Shown here: positions 1 to 10,920 of the stretch, one piece after another | Layout: each line of letters begins with the position of its first letter | How positions within the stretch are numbered: position 1 is the first letter of the stretch | Assembly (NCBI GenBank): GCA_022457065.1 | Contig: JAJGBQ010000008.1 | Span: forward strand, 1-64,000 | Length of the DNA stretch: 64,000 nt | Direction of reading: 5' to 3' | Source of the DNA: Curvularia sp. ZM96 | Taxonomy: Eukaryota; Ascomycota; Dothideomycetes; Pleosporales; Pleosporaceae | The notes under the pieces: generated by a model | Told to the model about the DNA's origin: nothing | Databases searched by the model: none | The model's input: the letters and a program-made list of their open reading frames with translations, nothing else | Made by a program: the position numbers and the translations under genes

Positions 1-66
1 TGTACTTCGTTCAGTTACGTATTGCTAAGGTTAAACAGACGACTACAAACGGAATCGACAGCACCT
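1..66 (+). other. Nanopore adapter plus native barcode (not genomic)
   Basis: Bases 1-26 match the 3' part of the Oxford Nanopore ligation adapter as I remember it. Bases 27-34 (AAGGTTAA) and 59-66 (CAGCACCT) match the two native-barcode flanks. The 24 bases between them (35-58) fit native barcode 02 from memory. Telomere repeat starts directly after. The chromosome end was therefore reached by a read whose adapter was not trimmed. Confidence 0.93.
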
Positions 67-200
67 CCTAACCTAACCTAACCCTAACCTAACCCTAACC
101 CTAACCCTAACCCTAACCCTAACCCTAACCCTAACCCTAACCCTAACCCTAACCCTAACCCTAACCCTAACCCTAACCCTAACCCTAACCCTAACCCTAA
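67..200 (+). repeat. Telomere, (CCCTAA)n
   Basis: About 22 units of CCCTAA, the C-rich strand expected at a left chromosome end. The outermost few units are variants with one C fewer (CCTAA), next to the adapter; these may be basecalling noise or true variants. The array passes directly into subtelomeric sequence at about 201. Confidence 0.97.
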
Positions 201-585
201 ACACACAGCGGTTCGGGCCGGGTTCATCTTTATCTACTTTTCTTTTCTCTCTCCACGCGTTCCGCCGCCAGCTCTGCCCTTGCTAGTAATGTCTTGCCAT
301 CTTCTTTTCCCCTACCCCCCTTCACTCCCTCCCTGCTTACGTAATCTCCCTTCTCCCTATATACAGTAACCCTAACCCTGTCTTAACTTCGTTCATCCTT
401 GAAGTAAACACAAAGCGGCTCGGGCCCGGATTTAGCTATCTTGTTTCTCTTCTTCAACTTATTCCGGCCGCGGCTTGCCCTTACCGGTAACTAGTTCTCC
501 CTCCCCTCTCTTCTTGAACACTATAACCCTAACCCTTGCTCAAACCTAGCTCCCTAACCATGTCTTGACTCCGTCAACCCACAAA

Positions 586-887
586 CTAAACACAAAGCGG
601 TTCGGGCTCCGCTTTTGCTATCTTTACTCATCTTCTTTTACTTGTTCCTCTAGCGATTCTACTCTAACCAGTCACTAGTTCTCCCCTATATTATCTAACT
701 ATACTCTCTTCTGTCTTCACACATCTTCCCTCGTTCCGTCGGCGGTTTTACTCTAACCGGTAAACCGGTTTTCTTTTTACTTCTCTAATCTCTTCTCTCC
801 TACTTTCCCCCTCTTTCTCTCTCTCTGAATTCTAGTAAATCTGCTTAACTTTCTAATTCTATACTACGAACTGCTAACCTCTGCCTA
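586..887 (+). repeat. Subtelomeric block, copy 1 of a ~300-bp duplication
   Basis: This block, from 'taaacacaaagcgg' to 'gaactgctaacctctg', recurs at 2765-3063 with the same internal order and scattered mostly C/T differences. The two copies are about 2.18 kb apart in direct orientation. Confidence 0.85.
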
Positions 888-2764
888 TATCTTTTCTAAA
901 TCTTCTCTTCTATCTTGTGACACAGACGGGCTCGGGCCGGGTCTCTATCTTCCTCTTTTTCTTCTTTCTTCTCTTTTCTCTCTTCGCTCTTCTATCTCTC
1001 TCTAAATACGATAACCCTAACTCTGTCTTAACTTCGTCAAACCACAAATTAAACACAAAGCGCTTCGGGCCCGGGTTTTGCTATTATATTTCTCTTCTGT
1101 TACTTCTCTCCCCCCCCCTCTCTACTTATCTACTCCCTCTTCTCCCTAAATACTATAACCCTAACCCTTGCTCAAACCTAGCTCCCTAACCCTGTCTTCC
1201 TCTCTTCCTCTCTTCCTCTCTCCAAACACTACCTCTCTTCCTCTCTCTAAACACTACCTCTCTAACCCTGCCTTAATCCTCTCTATCATCAAACTAAACA
1301 TAAAGCGGCTCGTGCAACCCGTTTTTACTATCTTAATTTATCTTCTTTACTTATTCTGACGGCCATTCCACCCTAACTAGTAACTAGTAACTCGTTTCTC
1401 TTTCTCTTCTTTTATCTCTTCTCTGCTCACCTAACCTCCTCTATCTTTTCTTTCTAAATATAGTAACCCTAACTCTTGCTATAATTCACCTCTCTATCTC
1501 TATCTTGACTCTATTAACCTATAAAGTAAACACAAAGCGGTTCGCGCCCGGGTTTTACTATCTTATTTCTTTTCTTCTACTTCTTCCGCCACCTCTTCTT
1601 AACTCTAACCCTTAATATACTTACCCTACTTCTAAAACTACTACTATCTACTACTTAATTTCATCTTCTACGCTCTCCTATAATCTCTATAAATTTATAA
1701 AATCGCTTATAAATCTATCTATACTTCCTCTTCTAAACTCTCTCTACCTAATTCTTTACCCTCTCTAACCTACTAATACCCCACCTACTCTAATGCTTCT
1801 TCTTTTTTTAAATATAAAACATCTTCTTCTCCTAAGTAATCTATCAATTACCCTCTATATTCGATCGTCTTCTCTTTGCTCTCGTCCCTCTTACTACTTC
1901 TAACTATTCTCTTATACTCTGCCCTCTTAACCTTCATCTTGCTTTTCTCTACCTACTAACCCCTTACCCGCGCTAATCTCTACCTTTCACTCTTCTTTTT
2001 ACTATAAACGCTTCTATGCCTCTTCCCCTAAACCTTTCTCTCTCTCACCCTTTCTTAACATGCTAGATCCCTAACCCTATTATTGCTCTTTTTCTAAAGT
2101 ACTTTGTTAATTACTAACCTAAAGTACAACGCCTCTACATATTATATAAATCTCTAATTTCTACTACTCCTTATAGTTTATCTCTATTAACCACTATTTA
2201 CTACTATTTACTACTATTCATACCCCTTTACAAACTTTTTCCTAAATTTACTTCTCTTTACTATCCTCTCTACCTCTCCTACTTACTAACTACTTACCCG
2301 CGTTAATATCCATCTTTTCTCTTTTTTCTTCTCTACCTTCTAATAGCTCAGCCGGGCTAATGCTTCTTTATCTCCCCTCTTCCTTTGCGTTTCTATTACC
2401 CTCTACCTTCTACTAGCTCCCCATCTCTACATAAATTAATCTATCTAATTACCTAGCTTAACTTGTTCCTCTTAATCCTAACCTATTACTTCTTCCTACT
2501 TTATCCTATAATAAAACTTAAATCACTATCTCTCGCAATCGTTAAACCTTATACAAACTAGTTCTAGCTGCCACTTTTTACTACTTTTATTAATCTTCTG
2601 TACTCCTTCTGCCAGCTCTTCTATCCTAATAGCTAACGGGTTTCCTTCTCTCTCCTTTCTATCCTACCCTTCTTATATAATATCTTCTCTCCTAAATATT
2701 ATGACCCTAACTCTTACTATAATCTAGCTCCCTAACTCTATCTAAACTCTCTACATTATTAAAG

Positions 2765-3063
2765 TAAATATAAAGCGGTTCGGGCTCCGCTTTTGCTATC
2801 TTTACTCATCTTCTTTTACTCATTCTTCTAGCGATTCTGCTCTAACGGGTCACCAGTTCTCCTCTATATTACCTGACTATACTCTCCTCTATCTTCACAC
2901 ATCTTTCTTCACTCGTTCCGTCGGCGGTTCTACACTAACGGGTAACGGGTTTTCCTTTTGCTTCTCTAATCTCTTCTCTCCTACCTTCCTCCTCTTTCTC
3001 TCTCTCTGAATTCTAGTAAATCTGCTCAACTTTCTAATTCTATACTACGAACTGCTAACCTCT
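2765..3063 (+). repeat. Subtelomeric block, copy 2 of a ~300-bp duplication
   Basis: Direct repeat of 586-887. The last ~55 bases, including 'gaattctagtaaatctgct', are nearly identical in both copies, whereas the middle has diverged. Confidence 0.85.
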
Positions 3064-3924
3064 GTATAGACCCCTCTCCCCATTCTATCTAACCCCTCTC
3101 CTCATTCTCTCTTACCCCTCTTCTTATTCTTTCTTACCCCTCTCTTCTTAGCGAATCTCGATTCTTTACATCTATTTACTACGATTTGCATCTACTTGCT
3201 ACGATTTCTATCTTTTTACTACTATTTGTATCTACTCTACTAGCTTAGCTCTATATACCTCTCTACTCCTGTGACACCAACGGCTTAGCGCTTAGCGCTC
3301 AGCGGTTCTATTTTTCCTAAACTTGCTCTTCTTCTCTCTACCCTCTTTCTCCCTCTATCCAAATACTAGATCCCTAACCCTGTCTTTTACCTACATCTCT
3401 CCCAAATCTTGCTCTCTAGTCTCTCCTACCCTCCTCAGCCCCCTAACCCTTTAGCCGTTACTACTTAGCTAATATATTCTTCTCTTTCCCCTCTCTCTCC
3501 TACTCTGTGACACCTAAGCCCTCCGTTATTACTAGTTGTCTCTTTTTTAGATTTGTTCTTCTTCTCTCTACTTATCTTCTCTCTCGCTTTCTAAATACTA
3601 GCTCTCCTACTTATTAAATTATTAAAGTAAACGCAAAGCGGTTCGGGCCCGGGTTTTGCTATCTTTGCTTATCTTCTTTTACTTCTTCTACTACTGCTTC
3701 TACGCTAACGGGTAACGCCTCTTCCCCTACTTATACCTCTTCCCTCGTTTTGACGCCAGTTCGCTTTTCACGGGCATCGGGTTTACTCTTTAATTTACCT
3801 TTAGTCACGTGACCATATCCTGACTACCAAGACCGCGCGCTTTTAAGTCAGTCTACTTTTCCCTCTCTATAAGCGCTCCGCCTCTACTATAAAAAATCTC
3901 TTTTCTACTACCCTCTATATCTTA

Positions 3925-6900
3925 CTACTTCTTAACAATCTTTAGCACGAGTTGAATCGCTACTACCATTGCGTTCGTAAACACCTGCCCCCACACCTCT
4001 TCTCTACTCCTCCTACCAAGCCATGCTGCGTATGCATCGTCTCCCATCTCTCCAAATCCTGCCTCTCGAATCGTCTGAATCCCAACCCGTGTCAACCGCG
4101 CTGCATATGCCAGCGGTATCACTACGTTCGGCCACTGACACCGATTCTCCATCCCCTCTCCTGTTGCGCAGTACTTCTGACTAACCCAGCACCGCCGGCA
4201 GTTATTCTTCACCGTCCGATCCAAAATCTTCTTCCGAAACTTGTCTGCATCCGCTCCAGATGCCCTCTCCCACGCCGAGCACCCTAGCACCCAGTGCTTC
4301 TTCCACTGCTCTTCCTCCGTCACAAACTGCTGCCCAACTACCCAGCAGATCGCACACCCACTCCGCAGCTCCGTAAACATCCTCTCTACTACCTCCCACT
4401 CCCGTGCCCAACGCTCATGCTCTGCTAACCACACCTCCTCTCCCTCTCCACACCGGTCACAGCACACCGCCCCCATCTCTCTACACTTTACCCCAACCCC
4501 ATCCAAGTACGAGCTCATCAACTCTCGCCGACACCCCTCCCCAATTAAAAACACCCCCATCGCCTGCACGTCAAGATCGTCGCTCTCCTGCTCCATCCTC
4601 TTCTCTACCTCCCCGTGCTCCACCATCACCACCACCTCAAACCCCTCTCCACCTCGCCCCCCACGCCCACTCGCCTGTGCAAAGTCCGTCATACTCCACG
4701 GCATCCCTACATGCAAGATGTACACAATCCCCGCGTAGTCCACTCCTGTGCCCAGTGCCGACGTAGCCACAATCAGCCCTCCCTGCTCTACCCACTCCTG
4801 CAGCCGCTCCCCTCGCTCCTCCACATCAGCGTGATAATGTGCACAGTCAATCTCCTTAGCCATTCGCTCACACTGCCCCTTGCTTAGACAGTACACCACC
4901 CCCTTCTGCCTAGACTGCCGCAGCTTCTCCGCCCACCGCTTGCACACCACCAACGCTGTGTCTTCCAATTTCCTACGCTGACACCACGATACAAAGTATC
5001 GAGCGTTCGCCCGCGTCGTGCTTGCCCGGATGTATGTTGCGTTACGCACCAGCATGCTTGCCTCTAGCTCCCCCTCCTGCACCGGCGGCAGCGTTGCGGT
5101 TAGCAACACAATCGGGCAGCCTAGCAGCCGCAAGTTCTTCACCTTGAGCAGATTCTCCCGCCAGTGCCGTGCTGTAAACAGCAAGTGACACTCGTCCACC
5201 ACCACCCGCTGCAGCAGTCCCTTACTCCTTAACAGCTGAGCGTAGCCTAAGAAGTTGCCATTGCTTGTAATGTCGCCGGCTACGTCTGCGCTGACCACAA
5301 CCACAGACGCCGGGTTGTTCTCGCCATGCTTCCACTCCATACAGTCAACCCCACACCTACCAATTCGGCTAACCAAGTCCTCGATCAATGCCCGGTACGG
5401 CACCACCACGACTGTCACCCCGTTCTCCTCAATGCATGCCGGCAGCGTGAACAGCAAGCTCTTGCCCCCTCCTGTTGGAAGCACTACCACCAGCGGCGTC
5501 TGCTTATCCAACACGGCGTACAAAGCCTGCTCCTGTTCCATTGAACGGAACCCAACATCCTGCTTCCCCAGCACCTGCTGCAGTGCCCTCTGTACAGCGG
5601 CAGCTCGCGCGTCTTCCACCTGAACGGCCTTCTCTTTCGGGAGTATCGGCAACCCTGAGATACTCTCTCGCATCCGCCTTTTCCGCCTTCTCCTGCCCTC
5701 CTCGGCTGCTTCAGCCTGTCCATCTACGCCTAAAAAGCGGTGCCAAGCAGTACTCAGCGCCCGGAACGCGTCAATCGACCGCGTGCTGAGATGCTTGACA
5801 ATGTCAATCGAGACGCTGTAGTTGCCCACGCCCATGACCGTCGATCGTGCGTTCTGCAGCTCAATCAAGTCTTCCTCGTCTTCATCCACCTCGGCTTCAT
5901 CAATCTCGCCAATCTCGTCCTGATACCCCTTGCCAAACGACTCCCCTACCATGACTCGCCCAATCCCCACAGCCGTATGACGGTAGTCTAGCGTGTGCAG
6001 CTCTACACCCAGCCGTTTGCCTGTCTCGCGTCTTAGCACCCTCGTCAGTCGATCCGTATTCCATGCCCCCTGCTCATTACTCCACACGTAGTCGTCTAAG
6101 CCACCTCCCAGCACGCTCACCAGCAGAAATTCTCGGAACGGCTGCAAGTAGCTCAAGTACAGCGCCATAATCTGCCCTAGCCGCGGCGGCAAAAAGCGCG
6201 GCACTACCTTCGGCTTGTCCCATTGAGATTGTGACTTGTGATAGCGCACAACAGTCATCACAGCACCATCCATGACAAAGACGTTGCGGTCCTGCAGCAG
6301 CCCGTTGCGGTGCCGCATCGTCACAATCTCAGAACCTCGCGCCGGCTGTCCAGACACAATGTGTACACAGCCTAGCATCAGCTCCAAGAAGCGGTCCATC
6401 TGCCGCAGATACGCCCGCACCTTTTTGCTTTTCCACCGCCCGTCAGAAGTCTGCAGTCGCATACCGCCCACTGTGCTCCGTGCTCTTGTTAGCATCCACG
6501 CCAGCCCATCTAACAGACGGTTGCCGGGAGTCGTGACAAACGACTTGCCCCGGGTTGTGAATGTAATGTCGTCTTGAATCTTTGCAAGATCAATGAAAAA
6601 CCGTTCAGCAGTATTATCCACCCAGCACAGCTGCCAAAACTTGTCTTCTAGCTCAGCTTCCATGCTCTGAGCCATGATGCGGAAACGCTCAATCACAATC
6701 GGCCGGCCGCTAAGATAAAAGATCTTCTTGTCGGGCGACCAGTACGCGTTGCCAGCATTGCCTTCATTCAGCGCTGCATGCTTGCCATACGCAAGTAGAC
6801 TGATCATAGCACTCATCGGGCTGAATGAGCCGTCTGCCAGATACTTCTTGCGCACATCTAAGAACTGCTCCCGGTCCTCTTCAGTCTGATCCTCGCGCTC

Positions 6901-7957
6901 AGCTGTGGGCAATATCTTTTCGACTGCTAGTACACGAACGCAGTAGATAACCCCAGCGAGCATGTACGAGAAATTCTTTGCCGTGCGCAAGCGGTTTGTC
7001 CGTGTGTCTATGCCTAGCACAGCCAGATACTGCACCAACCCACTCGAAAACTCATCTGTGCCATAGCCTGTGAGAAGAAACGAAGCCAGCGAGTCGAGCA
7101 GCGCCTCCATCTGCGCAGCTGTGTTGCTGTCGCCTAGCGAAAGCCACAGCTGTATAGCCAGCGCCTTCTGATCATCCTTCCACTTGAACAGCTCACGGGC
7201 ATCCTTCATCTTGTCAGCGGGCACAGCTCTGCGCGGCTGTCTCTGCACTACTACCACGTCATTGTTGCTGTCAACCGTGCCCTCCATGTCGCTGTCGTTG
7301 TACTCGCTCTCCATGCTAGTACCCCCATCGCTTGCACTGTCTACCTCAACAGCTCCATCACTCTGTGCCAGATATTGATCGATCCGACTCTCTTCATCGG
7401 CAACAATGCGAAGATAAAAGCAGACAAATCGGACTATATAGCTAGCGTACACTGCCTGACTCTCGGGGTTCTGCAGTCGGGCCAGCGGCCGCTGATCAAC
7501 AACAGTCTGCTGCGCACTGCGAAGCCAGCGCCGCGTCTCCTGCGGCAGTGTTGCCAAGCCACGAACAGATCTCTCAATCAATTCTTCTGTCAACTTTGCA
7601 GCCTGCTGCAGCTTTGCTTCGTTGCGGTCGGGCAAGCGGGCTTGATAGCCTAGATGAGCGAGATTTCGGCCCTCCAGAAACGTCAACCACCCAGTCCTCT
7701 TAAACCAGCCTGTTTTATCAATCTTTGCAGTCTCTGCCATAACTTGCATGTCCTCTTCTAGCTCTTTTCGCACCTTCTGCCATGCGTTGAGTTGTTGTTG
7801 AACAACCTGATTTTGATCTAATTTTTCTCCATTTTCCCCAACACCCAAATCAACCAAAAAATATTTCTGCAGCCCACCACTTCTGAAAAACGTCTGAACT
7901 TTGACAGAATCAAAGAGCGCACTTTTCTCTCCCTTCCATGCTTGCTGGTGATTTTTT
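3925..7957 (-). CDS. Telomere-linked RecQ helicase (main part)
   Basis: A large ATP-dependent helicase of the RecQ/telomere-linked helicase family, transcribed toward the telomere. Residue numbers are for the ORF starting at 7857: Walker A LPTGGGKS near 795, DECH box near 889, motif III LLTATLPP near 920, and motif VI QASGRGGRGG near 1064. The C-terminus is rich in Cys and Trp. The N-terminal half (about 380-720) contains RGSEIVTMRH near 506 and LDYRHTAVGIG near 625, reminiscent of tyrosine-recombinase boxes I and II, but no convincing catalytic Tyr was found. The frame stays open upstream of 7857 to a stop at about 7960 and continues the OrsD-like domain of the next entry; one base in the T6 run 7952-7957 separates the two frames. 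Helicase assignment is firm; a recombinase origin of the middle region is speculative. Confidence 0.93.
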
Positions 7958-8380
7958 CAGATGCATGCGCAAGATATTAATGTTGATAGTGAGAAATTCG
8001 CAGCTCTTGCAGCTAAATCCATCCAGCGGCGTCCCTAGCTCTTCAACTGGCTCAGCCGGCTGCTCGGGAAGATCAATGTTCTTTGGATCTTTTCTCTCAT
8101 AGTGCGCAAAGTGCTGTATAATCTCTTCTCGCACGTTCACGGGTGTTTTGTGCTGCTCTAACAGATGTCTGTCTAGATTTACCACGCCGCTGCAGTGCTG
8201 CTTGCAAACTAGCACACCAAAGTCAGCCAGAAAGCAGAAAATATCGTCGCAGTTGTCTACCGAGACGACCGTCGTGCTGCGCGTGCGCGGGCTGCCGTTG
8301 CTACTCTCTGCGGCCTGTGATGCGGGCACGCGACTATGCCAGATGGGTAGCTCCATAAGACGCTTATATTTATAGTCCAA
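7910..8380 (-). CDS. N-terminal OrsD-like zinc-finger part of the helicase gene
   Basis: 156 codons in a frame one base off from the helicase. It encodes an OrsD-type (DUF3505) region: CKQHC, then HLLEQH, then CKSCEFLT followed by HLKK. In this frame the last zinc ligand of the second finger is lost, whereas the helicase frame supplies an Asn-His just downstream and goes on into a typical OrsD continuation (VQTFF, then a YF motif). The two frames therefore belong to one gene of about 1485 codons, broken at the six-base T run 7952-7957. The break may be a real frameshift or a homopolymer sequencing error, which is plausible because the contig carries a Nanopore adapter. Start at 8380 is the first Met and is not certain. 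Confidence 0.8.
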   Translation of the reverse strand: MDYKYKRLMELPIWHSRVPASQAAESSNGSPRTRSTTVVSVDNCDDIFCFLADFGVLVCKQHCSGVVNLDRHLLEQHKTPVNVREEIIQHFAHYERKDPKNIDLPEQPAEPVEELGTPLDGFSCKSCEFLTININILRMHLKKSPASMEGREKCAL

Positions 8381-8574
8381 GTCTTAGTAGATAAAAAATT
8401 CACGTAGTTATATGCAAACAAACTCAACACTTAGAATGAGTATTATTAAGAGAGTAGTGCGAGTACATTAGTGCTAATTTGCGTGTTTGTTGTTATGCTG
8501 ATACAACCAGTTGTCAGACGTTACCCCGGTTCTCCCAGCAACGCTGTTGCTGGGGCCAAGCTCTTATCTAAATC

Positions 8575-8660
8575 TCACAGCGACTCTGTATAGTAGCTGC
8601 GCGATACTAGCTACTATTAAGAAGACTAGAAAAGTCTTTCTTGGTAACTCTATATGCTGC
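8575..8660 (+). repeat. Small hairpin repeat, copy 1
   Basis: Contains aagact-agaa-aagtctt, which can form a hairpin, preceded by a 'gctgcgcgatactag...actatt' module. Related copies are at about 8730-8835 and 14830-14945. The last two share more of their upstream sequence with each other. Confidence 0.6.
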
Positions 8661-8729
8661 CACGACGTAGCCCTAAACTTGGGGTTAGCTTGGGGTTAAG
8701 CCCTAACCCTAGCCCTAACCCTATGTGCA

Positions 8730-8835
8730 GCAACTACCCTGTATACTTGTTTATACGAAGCTGCGAGTTTCGCACTACTATCAGAGAAACTAAAAAAGAC
8801 TCTCTTAGTCACTGCATATACTATGACATCCTCTG
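8730..8835 (+). repeat. Small hairpin repeat, copy 2
   Basis: Shares 'agcaactaccctgtatac', 'gctgcgag' and a hairpin core (agag...aaaaagactctct) with the copy at 14830-14945, and less closely with the copy at 8575-8660. Confidence 0.6.
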
Positions 8836-8989
8836 GGGCCCATATCCAAATGCACTTGGGGTTAAGTGAGCCCTAACGCTAAGCCTATTCAAGCGCGATT
8901 CGGGGGTGTCAAATTTCGCGATTCGGGGGTGATCAGATCGCTTAATGCGGTATACAACCCTAACGCTAAGCCTATTTCGTTACGATTCA

Positions 8990-9045
8990 GGCCTAAATCG
9001 CCACCTCATATTGGTTAGGCCTAAATCGCCACCTCATATTGGTTA
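8990..9045 (+). repeat. 28-bp tandem duplication at a gene end
   Basis: Two perfect copies of a 28-bp unit beginning ggcctaaatcgccacc and ending ttggtta. The second copy supplies the stop codon (9043-9045, minus strand) of the truncated helicase paralogue, suggesting that the gene was cut off when this repeat formed. Confidence 0.9.
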
Positions 9046-10548
9046 GGGCGTCGGCCGGCCGTTGTAGTCGGTCAGTGCCATGAACCGGTGGCACATGTCC
9101 TGCACCAGCTCAAAATGCGTACTAGCTATGGTGCTGGCGGTCTCTTCACTGTACCCCCCAGCCACTAGCTTGTCAATCTGCGCACTACGCTCCTTGTGTG
9201 CTTGGTATAGCACTAGCATGCGCGATATGCTGACCATGGCTGACTGCTTGGGTGTATACGTGAGTGGATCTAGCCACGCCCGGTCGGCGCTGACGCCCAG
9301 CACAGCCATGCCACTGATCAAGCCGCTCTCATACTCGCTGCTGGCTAGCATGTGATCTAGCAGCGCAAGCATAAATGCGAGCACTTGATCTTGCAACGCC
9401 TGGGCGTCCTCTCCGTCCAGTCGCTCTTCCTCACTTTCGCTATCGCTCTCTAAGCCAGCTTCTTCTTCTGCTTCTGTTGCTGCTTCTTCTTCTGGGTCGT
9501 ACCCCGTAATCTCCTTCATCTCCTCCAAGCATGCCTTCTGCTCGCTCGTCAAGCGGTATGGGGGGCGTCTGCCCTGCACTTCATCGCGCGAATCTGGCTG
9601 GACTACCGGCAGCTCGTATGTCCGCCAGACATACGCAATCACCTGAAGCCACACCAGACGGTATTTCTTCATGGTGAGCTCTGTCTGGCTCGCGTTAAAC
9701 GGCTTTTCGTTGGTGGTAGTCCCATACTCGCGCCGGTTAATGTGCATCATGGCGGGCATGCCTACTACGCTGGAGTGAGAAGCCTGCTGCGCCCTCCAGA
9801 TCACCATCTCGGCGGCCCAGCACACGTCACGCAGTGCCCGCTCTCGGTAGCTGGGTATCTGTGCCATGTCCAGTAGCCATAGTCGGTCCAGTCCCTTCAA
9901 GTGCCGTTTCCAGCCTGCCCGGTTCAGCCATGTCTGGTATCCCCACCGACTGCTGTCCTCTTCAATAACGTTGCTGGGGTTTCTGCTCTCCATCACGCTG
10001 TCAATCTGTGCTGCTGTTTTAGCGAATACGCGCCTTAGCTGCTTTTCCTCGTCGTCGCTATTTTCTAGCTCAGCGGGCGCAGCGCCCTGGACCTCAAACA
10101 GTCGACCTAGCGTGCTGGTGTTGTGAAACTTCTGGCACATAACCCTACCTGTCCACCTCTGCTGTGTAGCTGGGCGACCGACTCTGCGTGTATGGCTTTG
10201 CGTCCAGCTGTGGTGAATCCGGCCATGCTCCTGCATCTTCTTCACATGGCGATAAATATAGCCACATTCTATGCACTTTAATCCATCCTCGTATACTAGT
10301 AAGTGGGGTAGTGGTGCAGTGTCGGGACGGGGAAACACGACCTGGTCTGCATCGCTAGCCCAGTTCTGTAGTGATGCATCTGTATCTATAGCTTGGATGA
10401 TATCCTGCCGGATTCTGGGATACAAGTCCTGGTGTTTAGTGTCCAAGTGGGTGCGCAGCTGCGACTTAATAATGCCTTGGTGGTGACGCTTGCATATAGC
10501 AATGCGATGCGTGGGCAAGTAATCAAAAATATCTTGAAATGCTTCCAT
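9043..10548 (-). CDS. OrsD-domain protein, truncated paralogue of the helicase N-terminus
   Basis: 501 residues. The N-terminus has OrsD/DUF3505 features: CKRHHQG then HLDTKH at about 19-36, and CIECGYIYRH with HGRIHH at about 86-112. A WLNRAGWKRHLKG segment near 208 matches in style WFKRTGWLTFLEG of the telomere-proximal helicase, and LGVSADR near 427 matches LGIDTRT, so the two proteins are diverged paralogues with the same domain order. This one ends abruptly at a 28-bp duplication before any recombinase-like or helicase region. An acidic low-complexity segment (EEEAATEAEEEAG) lies near 350. Probably a remnant of a second telomere-linked helicase; whether it is expressed is unknown. Confidence 0.75.
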   Translation of the reverse strand: MEAFQDIFDYLPTHRIAICKRHHQGIIKSQLRTHLDTKHQDLYPRIRQDIIQAIDTDASLQNWASDADQVVFPRPDTAPLPHLLVYEDGLKCIECGYIYRHVKKMQEHGRIHHSWTQSHTRRVGRPATQQRWTGRVMCQKFHNTSTLGRLFEVQGAAPAELENSDDEEKQLRRVFAKTAAQIDSVMESRNPSNVIEEDSSRWGYQTWLNRAGWKRHLKGLDRLWLLDMAQIPSYRERALRDVCWAAEMVIWRAQQASHSSVVGMPAMMHINRREYGTTTNEKPFNASQTELTMKKYRLVWLQVIAYVWRTYELPVVQPDSRDEVQGRRPPYRLTSEQKACLEEMKEITGYDPEEEAATEAEEEAGLESDSESEEERLDGEDAQALQDQVLAFMLALLDHMLASSEYESGLISGMAVLGVSADRAWLDPLTYTPKQSAMVSISRMLVLYQAHKERSAQIDKLVAGGYSEETASTIASTHFELVQDMCHRFMALTDYNGRPTP

Positions 10549-10920
10549 TTGATAATCATGTGGGATCTATATCTTGTTGTGTTTGTTGTAGTTATTTGAT
10601 TCTATGGGTGTTTATTTGCTTATTGTTGTGGCGCTGATAGCTACCTAGCAATCCGACGTTGACCCGGTCCACCCGGAAACCCTTCTTGCTGGGGTTGGGG
10701 TTAACTTCTGAGCGTAACCCTACCCTAACCCTACCCTGGGGTTGACTTGGGGTTAAGCCCTAAGCGTAACCCTATCTAAGCACGGGCCATACCTACGAAC
10801 ACCAACTCTCTACTACATTTCACTCTATAACTCACGCTATACTTATCGCATTACTATAAAAAGTAGTTCGTCAAATGCGCCCAAGTTTTCTGTATCTTAG
10901 ATAGAAGTTGTATCTATTTT
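10549..10920. other. Intergenic with interstitial telomere-like tract
   Basis: Region upstream of the OrsD paralogue. Both GGGTT and CCCTA-like tracts are found at about 10685-10775 (for example taaccctaccctaacccta), arranged head to head with ggggttgacttggggtta. No gene seen. Confidence 0.7.

Larger units (their letters stand above)
201..3924. repeat. Subtelomeric degenerate repeat region
   Basis: Pyrimidine-rich on the plus strand and without a credible gene. A module 'taaacacaaagcggttcgg' followed by 'gcccgggttttgctatctt' recurs in degenerate form near 202, 408, 586, 918, 1047, 1283, 1524, 2765 and 3627. Short interstitial telomere-like tracts (aaccctaaccct) lie near 368, 524, 1012, 1157 and 1466. 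Short plus-strand open frames at 917-1359 are low-complexity and are not counted as genes. Confidence 0.85.
8381..9042. other. Intergenic, telomere-like tracts and small repeats
   Basis: No gene seen. It contains GGGTTA-type and CCCTAA-type interstitial telomere-like tracts at about 8680-8726, two copies of a small hairpin-bearing repeat (about 8575-8660 and 8730-8835), a direct repeat 'cgcgattcgggggtg' near 8895-8933, and the first part of the 28-bp duplication at 8990-9045. Confidence 0.7.

Noticed and set aside
3952..7653. Numerous plus-strand open frames (for example 4241-4738, 5255-5623)
   Set aside because: Antisense shadows of the helicase gene with Pro/Ser/His-rich composition.
7858..7957. 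An intron between the OrsD and helicase frames
   Set aside because: The sequence across the junction is conserved-looking coding (VQTFF motif) and only one base separates the frames; no splice pair is needed.
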